Shown piece after piece: positions 27,301-35,606 of a stretch of DNA of 64,000 nt. Both the position numbers and the translations under genes were made by a program. The notes under the pieces are model-generated. The model had not been told where the DNA came from, did not search any database, and saw only the letters and a list, made by a program, of their open reading frames with translations. Within the stretch, counting starts at the first letter, position 1. Each line of letters begins with the position of its first letter. The stretch is from positions 1 through 64,000 of the forward strand of contig JAFLTE010000017.1 in NCBI GenBank assembly GCA_022510565.1, read 5' to 3'. The DNA is from Lachnospiraceae bacterium (GTDB lineage: Bacteria; Bacillota; Clostridia; Lachnospirales; Lachnospiraceae).

Positions 27301-28623
27301 ATTCGTTCCCTGCTCTCCGCCATCAAGGTGCGGGAACAGAAGAATAAACAGCGTACTATCCGTTCCAGCGCCATCAACAAAGTGGCGTTTACAGAAGAAA
27401 TGCGTAAGGAATATACGATTCTCTGTCCGCAGATGTCACCGATTCACTTCGAGGTTATGCAGGCAGGATTTGAGGCGTGCGGCTATCACTTCGAAGTGCT
27501 TGACAACGACAACAGACACGCCGTGGACGTGGGCTTGAAATATGTAAATAATGACGCATGTTATCCTTCCCTTATGGTGGTGGGACAGATTATGGATGCC
27601 CTGCTCTCGGGCAAATATGATTTGAATAAGGTAGCACTTATTATGACGCAGACGGGCGGCGGATGCCGTGCAACCAACTATGTGGGCTTTATCAGACGTG
27701 CGCTGGAGAAAGCCGGTATGCCACAGATTCCGGTAATTTCATTGAATCTGGGTGGTATCGAGACAAATCCCGGTTTCCACTTAAATGCGGAGCTTCTCAT
27801 GCGTGCCGCATACAGTGCACTCTTCGGCGATATTTTCATGCGCTGTGTCTATCGTATGCGCCCTTATGAGAAAGAGGCAGGTTCCGTGGATGCCCTGCAC
27901 GCAAAATGGGTGGAAAAATGCCGCGAATTTGTGTCTCGAAAGCACATGAACTACTTTACTTTCTGTAGAATGTGCCGTCAGATTATCAAGGAGTTCGATG
28001 ACATACCGATCTACGAAGATATGAGAAAACCCCGCGTTGGTATCGTGGGCGAAATTCTGGTAAAATACGCTCCCGCTGCCAACAATCATCTTGTAGAATT
28101 GCTGGAAGCCGAAGGCGCGGAGGCAGTCGTACCCGATTTGCTGGATTTCATGCTCTACTGCTTCTACAACCAGATTTATAAGGCGGAATATCTGGGTACT
28201 TCCCATAAGGCATCCGTCATCTCCCGGGCGGGTATCTGGGCGCTTGAAAAGATGCGTGGAACCGCCGCCAAAGCGTTTGAACAGAGCAGGCATTTCACAC
28301 CGCCGGTGAGCATTTATAAAATCGTGGAATATGCGGAACCGATTGTAAACATAGGCAATCAGACCGGAGAGGGATGGTTTTTGACCGGTGAGATGGTAGA
28401 GCTGATTCACAGCGGTGTTAACAACATCGTCTGCACGCAGCCTTTTGCCTGTCTGCCGAACCATGTAGTCGGCAAAGGTGTTATTAAGGAACTGCGCAAA
28501 CGATTCCCGCTCTCCAACATCGTAGCAATCGACTATGATCCGGGTGCCAGCGAAGTCAATCAGCTGAACCGAATCAAGCTGATGCTCTCGACCGCACAGA
28601 AAAATATGAAGAAAGAGGCATAA
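24385..28623 (+). CDS. Giant 2-hydroxyacyl-CoA dehydratase activase-type protein (BadF/BcrA ATPase, tandem, plus DUF2229)
   Basis: This protein of about 1412 residues contains two ASKHA-fold ATPase domains of the BadF/BadG/BcrA/BcrD family: GIDIGSTT at 9-16 and [10 protein letters not shown] near 322. Each has the Fe-S cluster Cys motif ([11 protein letters not shown] and [12 protein letters not shown]). A DUF2229 domain starts near 665 ([19 protein letters not shown]), followed by a Cys-containing dehydratase-like C-terminal half. Activases of this family use ATP to push an electron into (R)-2-hydroxyacyl-CoA dehydratases or benzoyl-CoA reductases. The fused version is widespread in gut Clostridia but its substrate is unknown. 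The ATG at 24385 has GGAGAG upstream; a GTG at 24373 is also in frame. No dehydratase subunit genes are adjacent. Confidence 0.88.
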   Translation: MSEMQYTLGIDIGSTTVKIAILNQKQQVLFSDYQRHFANIRETLSDLLKKAYEQLGNVTVHPMITGSGGLTLANHLKVPFVQEVIAVSTSLQTLAPITDVAIELGGEDAKIIYFEGGNVEQRMNGICAGGTGSFIDQMASLLQTDASGLNEYAKNYHSLYTIAARCGVFAKSDIQPLINEGATKEDLSASIFQAVVNQTISGLACGKPIRGHVAFLGGPLHFLSELKQSFIRTLKLDDEHIIDTDNSHLFAAIGSALNAKEETHYTMEEMVEKLSSDIKMEFEVERMEPLFASKDEYDAFCKRHGAHHVNTADLASYKGRCFLGIDAGSTTTKVALVGEDGQLLYSFYSSNDGSPLKTAIRSLKEIYSLLPEGVEIVRSCSTGYGEALMKAAFLLDDGEVETVAHYYAAAFFNPEVDCILDIGGQDMKCIKIKNQTVDSVQLNEACSSGCGSFIETFAKSLNYSVEDFAKTALFAEHPIDLGTRCTVFMNSKVKQAQKEGASVSDISAGLAYSVIKNALFKVIKVSDASELGKNIVVQGGTFYNDAVLRSFEKIADCQAIRPDIAGIMGAFGAALIAREHYEEGAQSSMLNIEQITKLQFETSMAKCKGCTNSCRLTINKFTGGRQYISGNRCERGLGKTKNESGIPNLYDYKLKRLFSYEPLSADKAWRGTVGIPRVLNMYENYPFWFTFFTKLGYQVVLSPSSNRKIYELGIESIPSESECYPAKLAHGHIAWLINQKVDFIFYPALFYERDEFHEANNHYNCPIVTSYSENIKNNVEEIGRGEVVFRNPFMSFRDLKTITSALTKEFQELPVTEVMDAVQAAWDEQASARQDMRDKGEEVLRFMQEKHIRGIVLAGRPYHIDPEINHGIPELINSYDIAVLTEDSVSHLAEPERPLIVSDQWMYHSRLYAAASYVKTRDDLDLIQLNSFGCGLDAVTTDQVNDILSGSDKIYTCLKIDEVNNLGAARIRIRSLLSAIKVREQKNKQRTIRSSAINKVAFTEEMRKEYTILCPQMSPIHFEVMQAGFEACGYHFEVLDNDNRHAVDVGLKYVNNDACYPSLMVVGQIMDALLSGKYDLNKVALIMTQTGGGCRATNYVGFIRRALEKAGMPQIPVISLNLGGIETNPGFHLNAELLMRAAYSALFGDIFMRCVYRMRPYEKEAGSVDALHAKWVEKCREFVSRKHMNYFTFCRMCRQIIKEFDDIPIYEDMRKPRVGIVGEILVKYAPAANNHLVELLEAEGAEAVVPDLLDFMLYCFYNQIYKAEYLGTSHKASVISRAGIWALEKMRGTAAKAFEQSRHFTPPVSIYKIVEYAEPIVNIGNQTGEGWFLTGEMVELIHSGVNNIVCTQPFACLPNHVVGKGVIKELRKRFPLSNIVAIDYDPGASEVNQLNRIKLMLSTAQKNMKKEA

Positions 28624-28624
28624 A

Positions 28625-28660
28625 AAAGCAGATGTAGGAGTTTCCTACATCTGCTTTCTT
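28625..28660. terminator. Bidirectional terminator between the activase gene and the DUF6472 gene
   Basis: A perfect 15-bp stem (AAAGCAGATGTAGGA with its complement) with a 3-base loop starts right after the activase stop. T-rich on both strands, it can stop both convergent transcripts. It includes the stop codon of the minus-strand gene. Confidence 0.85.
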
Positions 28661-28818
28661 ACTATCAAATATTCATTATCCAACTGATAGAATGAACAGT
28701 CGAAGTTGCCGCCGCTTAAGAAACGGCTCATATCGTCCTCGTCCAAATCCACCATACACACATAACATTCATAGTCTTCGTCGTACTGATAATTGCTGCA
28801 AGTATCACAACTACTCAT
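28645..28818 (-). CDS. DUF6472-like small cysteine-rich protein
   Basis: A short gene of 57 residues starting MSSCDTCSNYQYDEDYECYV and ending EYLIVRKQM. It matches the pattern I recall for DUF6472, small proteins common in Lachnospiraceae: CDxCxNYxYDEExExYxCxxDLDEDDMxRFL... then CxxYxLDxEYxIVRKQM. Five cysteines (4, 7, 18, 21 and one near 43) suggest a metal site; the protein is very acidic. The TAG stop lies inside the terminator stem. A GAGGTTTTGCG site precedes the ATG. It is 34 bp after the next minus-strand gene, so the two are probably co-transcribed. Function unknown. Confidence 0.8.
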   Translation of the reverse strand: MSSCDTCSNYQYDEDYECYVCMVDLDEDDMSRFLSGGNFDCSFYQLDNEYLIVRKQM

Positions 28819-28852
28819 CGCAAAACCTCGTTTATTTGATAACTAATGTTGT

Positions 28853-29143
28853 TTAATAAAAAGTCCTGTCCACTTTACGATTTACGAAACGAATTTTGCC
28901 TCTGATTTCATCTTCCAAATCCTGAATCGCTTCCTCCGCCGCTTCTTTCTGCAACTGATTCACACAGAAAACACATGTTCCGAACTTTTCACCCGAAAAG
29001 AGTTTCGGTTTCTCCCATTTCACGAAATAAGAAACTCTGTGTTTTAACAGAACTTTCTCGATTTTTTCCTTCGTGGAAATGTCAGTCACCTGGCACCACT
29101 CCAGCTCATTATGTACCTTTACTTTCTGATATGCTGTTTCCAT
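28853..29143 (-). CDS. Small protein of unknown function, upstream of the DUF6472 gene
   Basis: The 96-residue soluble protein has an alpha/beta pattern (KEKIEKVLLKHRVSYFVKWEK, CVFCVNQLQKEAAEEAIQDLEDEI) and a CVFC pair, but I do not recognise a family. It has a strong GGAGGG ribosome binding site and shares an intergenic region with the divergent metA gene. It precedes the DUF6472 gene on the same strand. Confidence 0.65.
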   Translation of the reverse strand: METAYQKVKVHNELEWCQVTDISTKEKIEKVLLKHRVSYFVKWEKPKLFSGEKFGTCVFCVNQLQKEAAEEAIQDLEDEIRGKIRFVNRKVDRTFY

Positions 29144-29214
29144 ACCATGAACCCTCCGTTATGTCTTGTCTTCCAAGCTTCTTAGATTATATCGCATTTT
29201 ATGCAAATGTGCAA

Positions 29215-29226
29215 TTGTTGCAACAA
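29215..29226. promoter_or_regulatory. Perfect palindrome upstream of metA, operator candidate
   Basis: TTGTTGCAACAA, a perfect 12-bp dyad, lies in the 172-bp divergent region between the 96-residue gene and metA. It is suitably placed for a regulator of either gene. No known riboswitch core (S-box, SAM-II) is seen in the metA leader. Confidence 0.4.
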
Positions 29227-29315
29227 CACACTTTTTATGTTAAGGTATATTGTATCGGTCAGCGTCACCACATATTCAAAACATGAACTCGGCGCAGGAA
29301 AGTTGAGGAACCACA

Positions 29316-30230
29316 ATGCCTATTAAAATACCTGATTCTTTACCGGCAACGGCTACCTTGGAAAATGAAAATATTTTCGTTATGACGGAGTATCGTGCAA
29401 TGCATCAGGATATCCGTCCTCTTAACGTACTCATTCTCAACCTCATGCCCACCAAAATCGTGACGGAAACACAGCTTTTACGCAAGCTGTCCAACACACC
29501 GCTTCAGGTCGATGTGGAGTTTCTGCAGACCGCCAGCTACACACCGCAGCATATCGATTCCAACCATCTGGAATCCTTCTATACAACGTTTGAGCAGGTC
29601 AAAGACCGCAAATACGACGGCATGATTATCACCGGCGCTCCTCTGGATTACGTTAAGTTCGAGGATGTCACTTACTGGGATGAGCTGTGCACAATCATGG
29701 AGTGGGGCAAAACCCACGTACACTGTACACTGCATCTGTGCTGGGGCGCCTTTGCGGGTCTGTACTATCTGTACGGTCTGGAGCGCTATGACATGGACAC
29801 GAAGCTGTCCGGTGTATATCCCCATAAAATCCTGAAGAAGAGTTCTCCTCTTTTCCGGGGATTTGACGATGTCTTCTATGCTCCCCAGTCGCGCGCTATG
29901 GGCATTTCCGAAGAAAAAATAGCATCGGTACCGGAATTGGAGTTGATGGCCGTCTCCGACGAAGCGGGTGTCACCATTGTCAAGACCACCGACAGCCGTC
30001 ATTTCTTCATCACATGCCATCCGGAATATGATGCGGACACGTTGGCGCAGGAGTATTTCAGGGATTTAAATAAAGGCATGAATCCCGCTGTCCCGGTGAA
30101 TTATTTCCCCGACGACAATCCGGAGAATCCCCCGATTGTCAACTGGCGTTCCACAGGTCAGTTATTATACTCCAACTGGCTCAACTACTACGTATACCAG
30201 ACTACCCCTTATGATACACGGGATATTTAA
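29316..30230 (+). CDS. metA: Homoserine O-acyltransferase MetA
   Basis: The 304-residue enzyme activates homoserine in methionine synthesis. It has the catalytic Cys142 in TLHLCWGAFAG, the HPEYD block near 235 and a normal length. Residue 111, known to set acyl-CoA choice (Glu for acetyl-CoA in Bacillus cereus, Gly for succinyl-CoA in E. coli), is Asp here within ITGAPLDYVKFE. Acetyl-CoA use is more likely because the acidic residue is kept, but this is inference. GAGGAACC precedes the ATG. It converges with ligA, leaving 15 bp. Confidence 0.93.
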   Translation: MPIKIPDSLPATATLENENIFVMTEYRAMHQDIRPLNVLILNLMPTKIVTETQLLRKLSNTPLQVDVEFLQTASYTPQHIDSNHLESFYTTFEQVKDRKYDGMIITGAPLDYVKFEDVTYWDELCTIMEWGKTHVHCTLHLCWGAFAGLYYLYGLERYDMDTKLSGVYPHKILKKSSPLFRGFDDVFYAPQSRAMGISEEKIASVPELELMAVSDEAGVTIVKTTDSRHFFITCHPEYDADTLAQEYFRDLNKGMNPAVPVNYFPDDNPENPPIVNWRSTGQLLYSNWLNYYVYQTTPYDTRDI

Positions 30231-30245
30231 TATCTGAATAAACTG

Positions 30246-32207
30246 TCACAAGTACTCGTCCATAAACATCTCTTCCGATATGATGCGGATGCCCAACTCT
30301 TTTGCTTTCTTGTTTTTGGACGACTGAGACGTTAGGTCGTTGTTGATTAGGCACGTCGTCTTAGCGGTGACGCTGCCTGTCACTTTCCCACCTTTCGCTT
30401 CAATTTCATCCTTCAGTGCGTTACGGTTCTCGTAATGCTCTAAACTTCCCGTAATGACAAAACTCATTCCCTGAAGCGTCTGCTCACTCTCATTTACCGT
30501 TTCGTGGGCAATGTGCAATTCCGCAAGCAGATGATCGAGCTGCTCCATTTTCTTAGCATTATTAAAAAATACACGAATGCCCGCAGCAATCACTTCGCCG
30601 ATGCCGTCGATTTCACTCAGTTCCTCCGCAGTCGCCTCTCTCAGCGCCTCAATGGAAAACCCGAAATGTCTGCATAGGACCTTGGCATTCGCCACACCGA
30701 TATTCTCGATTCCCAATCCATAGATCACCCGCGGAAGCGTGGTTTCTCTGGCTGTTTCAATGCTCTGTATCAGATTGTTGTAAGACTTCTCTCCGAAGCC
30801 CTCCATCTGCGTAATCTCCTGCTCATAGCGGCTCAACTTAAAGATATCCGCAAACTCATGCAGAAATCCTCTGGCAAGAAACTTCTCAAGCGTGGACTCC
30901 GACAAGCCCTCCACATTCATGGCATCTCTGCTTACAAACAGGGTAAAAGACTTAATCTTCTTGGCATCACAGTCGGGATTGTTACAGTACAGTGACTGTA
31001 CGTCATTGACCTGACGAATCTGTGTAGGCTGCCCGCATACGGGACAAGCCTTCGGAATCTCCAGCGTATCACTCTGCGTCAGATTCTCGGCAATCTGCGG
31101 AATAATCATATTGGCCTTGTAGACCGTGATGCGGTCACCGAGACCTAATTTCAGCCCTCTCACAATGCTGATATTGTGCACCGATGCACGGCTTACGGTG
31201 GTTCCTTCCAGCTCTACCGGCTCAAAGATTGCCACGGGATTAATCAGACCGGTGCGGCTGGCGCTCCACTCCATCTCTTGAAGCGTAGTCTCCCTCAGCT
31301 CATCCGCCCACTTAAAAGCAATGGAATCTCTGGGGAATTTGGCCGTTCTGCCGAGAGACTGCCCGTATGCAATATCGTCGTAAAGCATTACCAATCCGTC
31401 GGAAGGGATGTCATAGGTCTGAATTTTATTCTCAAAGTACGCAATGGCATCCATAATCGTATCGGGACTTACCAATTTATATTCCACCACATCGAAGCCC
31501 TGTTTCGCCAGAAAAGCAAACTGTTCCTGCCTGGAATTGGCAAAATCCACATTCTCCGCCTTGACTAAGCTGTATGCATAGAAATGGACATTTCGTGACG
31601 CCGTCACCTCGTTGTTAAGCTGTCTTACGGAACCGCTGCACAGATTTCTCGGATTCTTATACTTACCTTCCGCATCCTCGATCCGGCTGTTAATCTTCTC
31701 AAAATCACTGTAACTGATAACCGCCTCCCCGCGTACCACAAGCCCTCCCTGATACGGTATTGTAAGGGGAACGTTGCGGAATACCTTGGCATTGTTGGTA
31801 ACTACTTCTCCCACTTCCCCGTTGCCTCGCGTGACGGCCTTCGTCAGTTTACCCGACCCGTAATGTAATACCACGGTGAGCCCGTCTAACTTCCAGGACA
31901 GCAGTGCTTCCTTGCCATTCAGCCAATCACGCAGTTCTTCTCTGCTCTTGGTCTTGGACAGCGACAGCATAGGCTGCTCGTGGCGGTCTTTAGGCAGTTC
32001 ATCCACAGCCTCATATCCCACATTTCCGGTAGGACTGTTGGCCAAAATGACTCCCGTCTTTTCTTCCAGAGCCACCAGTTCGTCATAGAGACGGTCATAT
32101 TCAAAATTGCTCATAATCTCCGTATCCTGCGCATAATAGGCCTTGGAAGCGCTGTTCAAAAGAGACACAAGCTCTTTCATACGGTTCATTTCATTCTCGT
32201 TCATCAT
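30246..32207 (-). CDS. ligA: NAD+-dependent DNA ligase LigA
   Basis: About 653 residues. The NAD-binding Ia domain (AYYAQDTEIMSNFEYDRLYD) is followed by the adenylation motif LSWKLDGLTV with the AMP-accepting lysine, the OB fold, the four-Cys zinc finger (CPVCGQ...YCNNPDCDAKK), helix-hairpin-helix repeats (SEIDGIGEVIAAGIRVFF) and a C-terminal BRCT domain. It seals Okazaki fragments. The ATG at 32207 is chosen over the GTG at 32213 because TAGGG lies at proper distance; another ATG at 32204 is possible. It follows rluF closely. Confidence 0.97.
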   Translation of the reverse strand: MMNENEMNRMKELVSLLNSASKAYYAQDTEIMSNFEYDRLYDELVALEEKTGVILANSPTGNVGYEAVDELPKDRHEQPMLSLSKTKSREELRDWLNGKEALLSWKLDGLTVVLHYGSGKLTKAVTRGNGEVGEVVTNNAKVFRNVPLTIPYQGGLVVRGEAVISYSDFEKINSRIEDAEGKYKNPRNLCSGSVRQLNNEVTASRNVHFYAYSLVKAENVDFANSRQEQFAFLAKQGFDVVEYKLVSPDTIMDAIAYFENKIQTYDIPSDGLVMLYDDIAYGQSLGRTAKFPRDSIAFKWADELRETTLQEMEWSASRTGLINPVAIFEPVELEGTTVSRASVHNISIVRGLKLGLGDRITVYKANMIIPQIAENLTQSDTLEIPKACPVCGQPTQIRQVNDVQSLYCNNPDCDAKKIKSFTLFVSRDAMNVEGLSESTLEKFLARGFLHEFADIFKLSRYEQEITQMEGFGEKSYNNLIQSIETARETTLPRVIYGLGIENIGVANAKVLCRHFGFSIEALREATAEELSEIDGIGEVIAAGIRVFFNNAKKMEQLDHLLAELHIAHETVNESEQTLQGMSFVITGSLEHYENRNALKDEIEAKGGKVTGSVTAKTTCLINNDLTSQSSKNKKAKELGIRIISEEMFMDEYL

Positions 32208-32214
32208 TAACACC

Positions 32215-32940
32215 CTAATTACTATTTTGTATCAGTCCGCATATTTCATACAGACTTCTTATCTCGTCTCGGGACAATTCCCTGTACTCTCCGGGTTTCA
32301 AATTCCCCAGCTCTATATTAATAACGCGTGTTCTCTTAAGTGAGGCAACCTCGTAGCCCTGTGTCTTACACATACGGCGAATCTGTCTGTTCAACCCCTG
32401 CGTAAGCACCATACGAATGGTCTTAGCTCCCAGCTGTTCAATCTCACAGGAACGGGTTGTAACTTCCAATTCATCCAGATAAACCCCGCCCCGCATATTG
32501 GACAGCGCTTCTTTGCTCCATTCCTTAGTTGTCTTGACAATATACTCTTTCTCGTGCCGGTTTGCTCCGCGCATCATAGCATCTATGAGCGCACCGTCGT
32601 TAGTCATCAACAAAAGTCCTTCCGAATCCTTGTCCAGTCTGCCCGCATAGGTAACACGGACAGGATAATGAATCTCCTGCGTCACGACTTTCTTCGCATG
32701 AACATCTCTCTCCGTGCAGACCACTCCTACGGGCTTATAATAGGCGAGAACCACCGATCTGTCACGTCCCGCAACCTTTTTGCCGCGGACGCAGATTTCA
32801 TCCTGCGCCGTCACCTTCATGCCCTGCACGGCAGTCTGACCATTGACCGTAACAACTCCCTGCTCAATCAGCTTGTCCGCATCCCGCCTTGAGCAAATAC
32901 CGCAGGAAGCCAGATATTTATTCAATCGAAGTTCTTCCAT
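32215..32940 (-). CDS. 23S rRNA pseudouridine synthase, RluF-like
   Basis: The 241-residue RsuA-family enzyme has an N-terminal S4 RNA-binding domain (LNKYLASCGICSRRDADKLI). The catalytic domain contains the Asp in AGRLDKDSEGLLLMTND, and the block GLNRQIRRMC near 187 is typical of the RluF branch, which modifies U2604 of 23S rRNA in E. coli. AAGGAG precedes the ATG. It lies between the SGNH gene and ligA, all on the minus strand with very short gaps. Confidence 0.9.
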   Translation of the reverse strand: MEELRLNKYLASCGICSRRDADKLIEQGVVTVNGQTAVQGMKVTAQDEICVRGKKVAGRDRSVVLAYYKPVGVVCTERDVHAKKVVTQEIHYPVRVTYAGRLDKDSEGLLLMTNDGALIDAMMRGANRHEKEYIVKTTKEWSKEALSNMRGGVYLDELEVTTRSCEIEQLGAKTIRMVLTQGLNRQIRRMCKTQGYEVASLKRTRVINIELGNLKPGEYRELSRDEIRSLYEICGLIQNSN

Positions 32941-32948
32941 GATGTCAG

Positions 32949-34076
32949 TTACTCCTTCGGCTCCACGGCATGCTCTAACAGGAATTCACGCCATACGTCG
33001 TAGTGCTGCGCATACAGATGCACCCCGTCAAAAGTCCAGTCCGCATTTAAGTACCCTTCCTCATCGGTAAAAAGCGGATTCGCATCCAGATAGAAAATAT
33101 CAATTCCGTTGGCCAGAGATGCCGATGCGGCGTTCTTATCGTTGATGTTAATATTATTGAACTCTGTCTCCGGATTATTCTTGGCTCTGCTGACATGGAG
33201 ATTAGCCATAATGTAAATGATGGCATCCGGCTGCCACTCTCTGATCTGATCTACCACCTTACGGTACTGCTCCAGATACATTTCCGTATTGCCGTAGCCC
33301 AACTCGTTCATACCAAGCATAATATATACCTTGCCATACTGCTTCTGCTGCAGAACCTGAGTAAGGTCTTCCTTATTTCCGGTCTTCTGATATGTCACTC
33401 CTTCAGGTGCCAAGAGCTTAAAAAGCATCATGCCGCTGTCACAATAAAAGTCTGCTTCATCCAGACCGGCATAGTCCGATATCCCCAAAGTTCTGGAATC
33501 TCCCAAAAAAACAGCGTCATTAAAATAACTATCGTTTTCTTTTGTGTATGGGTACTCTGTAGTCAATGCAACTTTTCCTGCATCGGAATAATAATAGGAA
33601 TCTATCTCCTGCGGTTCATAGATTTCATATTTTGTAACACCGACTACAGTTTCTTCCGTATTTTCGGCACTTTCCAAAGCATCTCCATCGTTTTCAAGTT
33701 CATCTTCGCCCTCTATATCGTCATTTTCTTCCTTGCGTTCTCCTGCATTTTCCATTTCTTCCAAATTATTCTCGCCCGTATTTTCCAAAACATTTCCATT
33801 TTCAGAAACAGGCTCGGATGCAACATCAATCGGTATTTCGTCAACCGAAACACTGTTTCCCATTGTCTGACGCACTATCGTCTCAGCATCTTTGGCAATG
33901 GCTCTGATACCAATTTTGTCGGAGCACACCATCACTGCCAGCGAAGTCACTACCACCGCAATCAGGTAAGGGCAATTGTATAAGACTTCTCCCAATGCCC
34001 CTACCTTTTGTTTCTTTACCGTATGCTTTCTCGCATTATGTCTTTTTATCTTACGTCTCTTTTTTTCATTCTTCAT
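32949..34076 (-). CDS. SGNH/GDSL-type exported esterase or acyltransferase partner of the MBOAT protein
   Basis: The 375-residue protein has a highly basic N-terminus, one membrane helix (about residues 33-50) and a long Glu/Asn-rich acidic linker (about 85-140). An SGNH domain follows with the block FLGDSRTLGISDYAG (nucleophile Ser), YIMLGMNELG (block III), and DGVHLY near the C-terminus (Asp-x-x-His). The catalytic set looks complete. Such proteins move or remove acetyl groups on cell wall polymers. The preceding gene is an MBOAT, so the pair probably O-acylates a surface glycan, as PatA/PatB or DltB/DltD do. Confidence 0.85.
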   Translation of the reverse strand: MKNEKKRRKIKRHNARKHTVKKQKVGALGEVLYNCPYLIAVVVTSLAVMVCSDKIGIRAIAKDAETIVRQTMGNSVSVDEIPIDVASEPVSENGNVLENTGENNLEEMENAGERKEENDDIEGEDELENDGDALESAENTEETVVGVTKYEIYEPQEIDSYYYSDAGKVALTTEYPYTKENDSYFNDAVFLGDSRTLGISDYAGLDEADFYCDSGMMLFKLLAPEGVTYQKTGNKEDLTQVLQQKQYGKVYIMLGMNELGYGNTEMYLEQYRKVVDQIREWQPDAIIYIMANLHVSRAKNNPETEFNNININDKNAASASLANGIDIFYLDANPLFTDEEGYLNADWTFDGVHLYAQHYDVWREFLLEHAVEPKE

Positions 34077-34094
34077 AGGTACATCCCTCAGCCT

Positions 34095-35516
34095 CTAAAA
34101 CCTAAAATATAAGAAAGGATTGTTACTTCCCACCATAATTTCATGCACAGAAAACCAGAAAATTAAAAGCAAAACCACCACCGAAAACCATCTGTCCCTG
34201 TATTTGCGGTACAACTGCGCCGGAAAAGGCGTGATAAACAAAAAGCAAGCAATCAATAACACCCAATATTCTTTCAAATACCGTGTAAAATGCTGCACTC
34301 CCACCAGGGCAACCGTGCTGTGGAGTCCGAACATATTGCCGAGATATGCCGTAAGCTGTCCCATATCACTGATTCCAAATACCACCCATGTAATCGGAAT
34401 GAGAAGTAACGTATATATGTGTCCCAACACACGGGTACGCTCCAGCCTTTTACCGTATGTATTCTTCTCTACCGTGAGAATCACGAAAAACAGCAGTCCC
34501 CATAATACAAAATTCCAGTCCGCCCCGTGCCACAATCCGGTTAACGCCCACACAATAAAGAGATTGCACACCGTTCTGAAACGTCCTTTGCGGCTGCCGC
34601 CCATCGGAATATAGACATATTCCCGAAACCAGCTGCCCAGTGTAATATGCCATCTGCGCCAGAACTCCGAAATCGAGCGGGACACATAAGGGTCATTAAA
34701 ATTGCGAGGAAGTCTGAATCCCAGCATCTTGCCGAGTCCCATTGCCATCACGGAATATCCCCAGAAATCAAAATATATCTGGAAAGAATAGGCGGCCGCT
34801 CCCAGCCATGCCACTGTAATATGTAAGTTGCCCGCACCCGCCGACATAATCGTATTCCACAGTGTGCCGATCTGATTGGCTAGAAGTACCTTTAGTCCCA
34901 GACCTACGGTGAACAATTTCAGACCGTTCTCCAGATTCCTGATACCGATTTTGCGGGAAACCATTTTATCGGCCACTTCCTCATACCGCACAATCGGTCC
35001 TGCAATCAGCTGCGGAAACATGCTTACGTAGGCAGCAAAGGAAACAAATCCGACCGGTTCCTTCGTCGTCCCCCGATAGCAGTCAACCTGATAGGACACC
35101 ATCTGAAAAGTATAGAAGCTGATTCCAAGCGGAAGCGTCAGCGCGAGAATCGGTGTAATCTCTCTCCCCGCAAGGCCGTTTACGGTCTGTGCGGCAAAGT
35201 CCCAATATTTGAATACAAACAACATACCGAAATCTATGACTAACGACGTACAAAGCGCTATCTTCTTACGTCTCTTTCTCTTCTTAGCACGATTCTGCTG
35301 CGGAGAGCGGGGCTCCCAGAACATATATCTGTTAAGACAGAAATTAATCAGCACAGAAAAAACAAGTAGCAGAACAAAATACGGTTCTCCCACTCCGTAA
35401 AAAATCAGACTTCCCGCCAACAGCACGAAATTGCGAAATTTGGCGGGAACAATCAAATATATCAACATAAAAGCCGGCAGAAACCGGAACAAAAACCCTA
35501 TACCGGAAAATAACAT
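34095..35516 (-). CDS. MBOAT-family membrane O-acyltransferase (AlgI/DltB-like)
   Basis: About 473 residues with around eleven membrane segments. Family hallmarks are present: PLGISFYTFQMVSYQVDCYRG, FPQLIAGPIVRY, the block SISEFWRRWHITLGSWFREYVYIPMGG, and the catalytic His in ALTGLWHGADWNFVLWG. It passes an acyl group, usually acetyl, across the membrane to an exported polymer. The ATG at 35516 has GGGAG eight bases upstream; the reading frame's longer TTG start lacks a site. The SGNH gene follows by 18 bp. Confidence 0.93.
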   Translation of the reverse strand: MLFSGIGFLFRFLPAFMLIYLIVPAKFRNFVLLAGSLIFYGVGEPYFVLLLVFSVLINFCLNRYMFWEPRSPQQNRAKKRKRRKKIALCTSLVIDFGMLFVFKYWDFAAQTVNGLAGREITPILALTLPLGISFYTFQMVSYQVDCYRGTTKEPVGFVSFAAYVSMFPQLIAGPIVRYEEVADKMVSRKIGIRNLENGLKLFTVGLGLKVLLANQIGTLWNTIMSAGAGNLHITVAWLGAAAYSFQIYFDFWGYSVMAMGLGKMLGFRLPRNFNDPYVSRSISEFWRRWHITLGSWFREYVYIPMGGSRKGRFRTVCNLFIVWALTGLWHGADWNFVLWGLLFFVILTVEKNTYGKRLERTRVLGHIYTLLLIPITWVVFGISDMGQLTAYLGNMFGLHSTVALVGVQHFTRYLKEYWVLLIACFLFITPFPAQLYRKYRDRWFSVVVLLLIFWFSVHEIMVGSNNPFLYFRF

Positions 35517-35606
35517 AGATAACGCTCCCAGACACAAACTAAGGTATTATATACCCATAAAAGAATCTATATCTAGTATATTCCAGTCGACATTATTTTA
35601 CAAGAG

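Noticed and set aside
27781..28464. 227-codon minus-strand frame inside the activase gene
   Set aside because: The opposite strand codes for well-conserved activase sequence; the antisense frame has no start signal and no recognisable domain.
29144..29315. SAM riboswitch in the metA leader
   Set aside because: No S-box or SAM-II core or terminator/antiterminator pair can be drawn.
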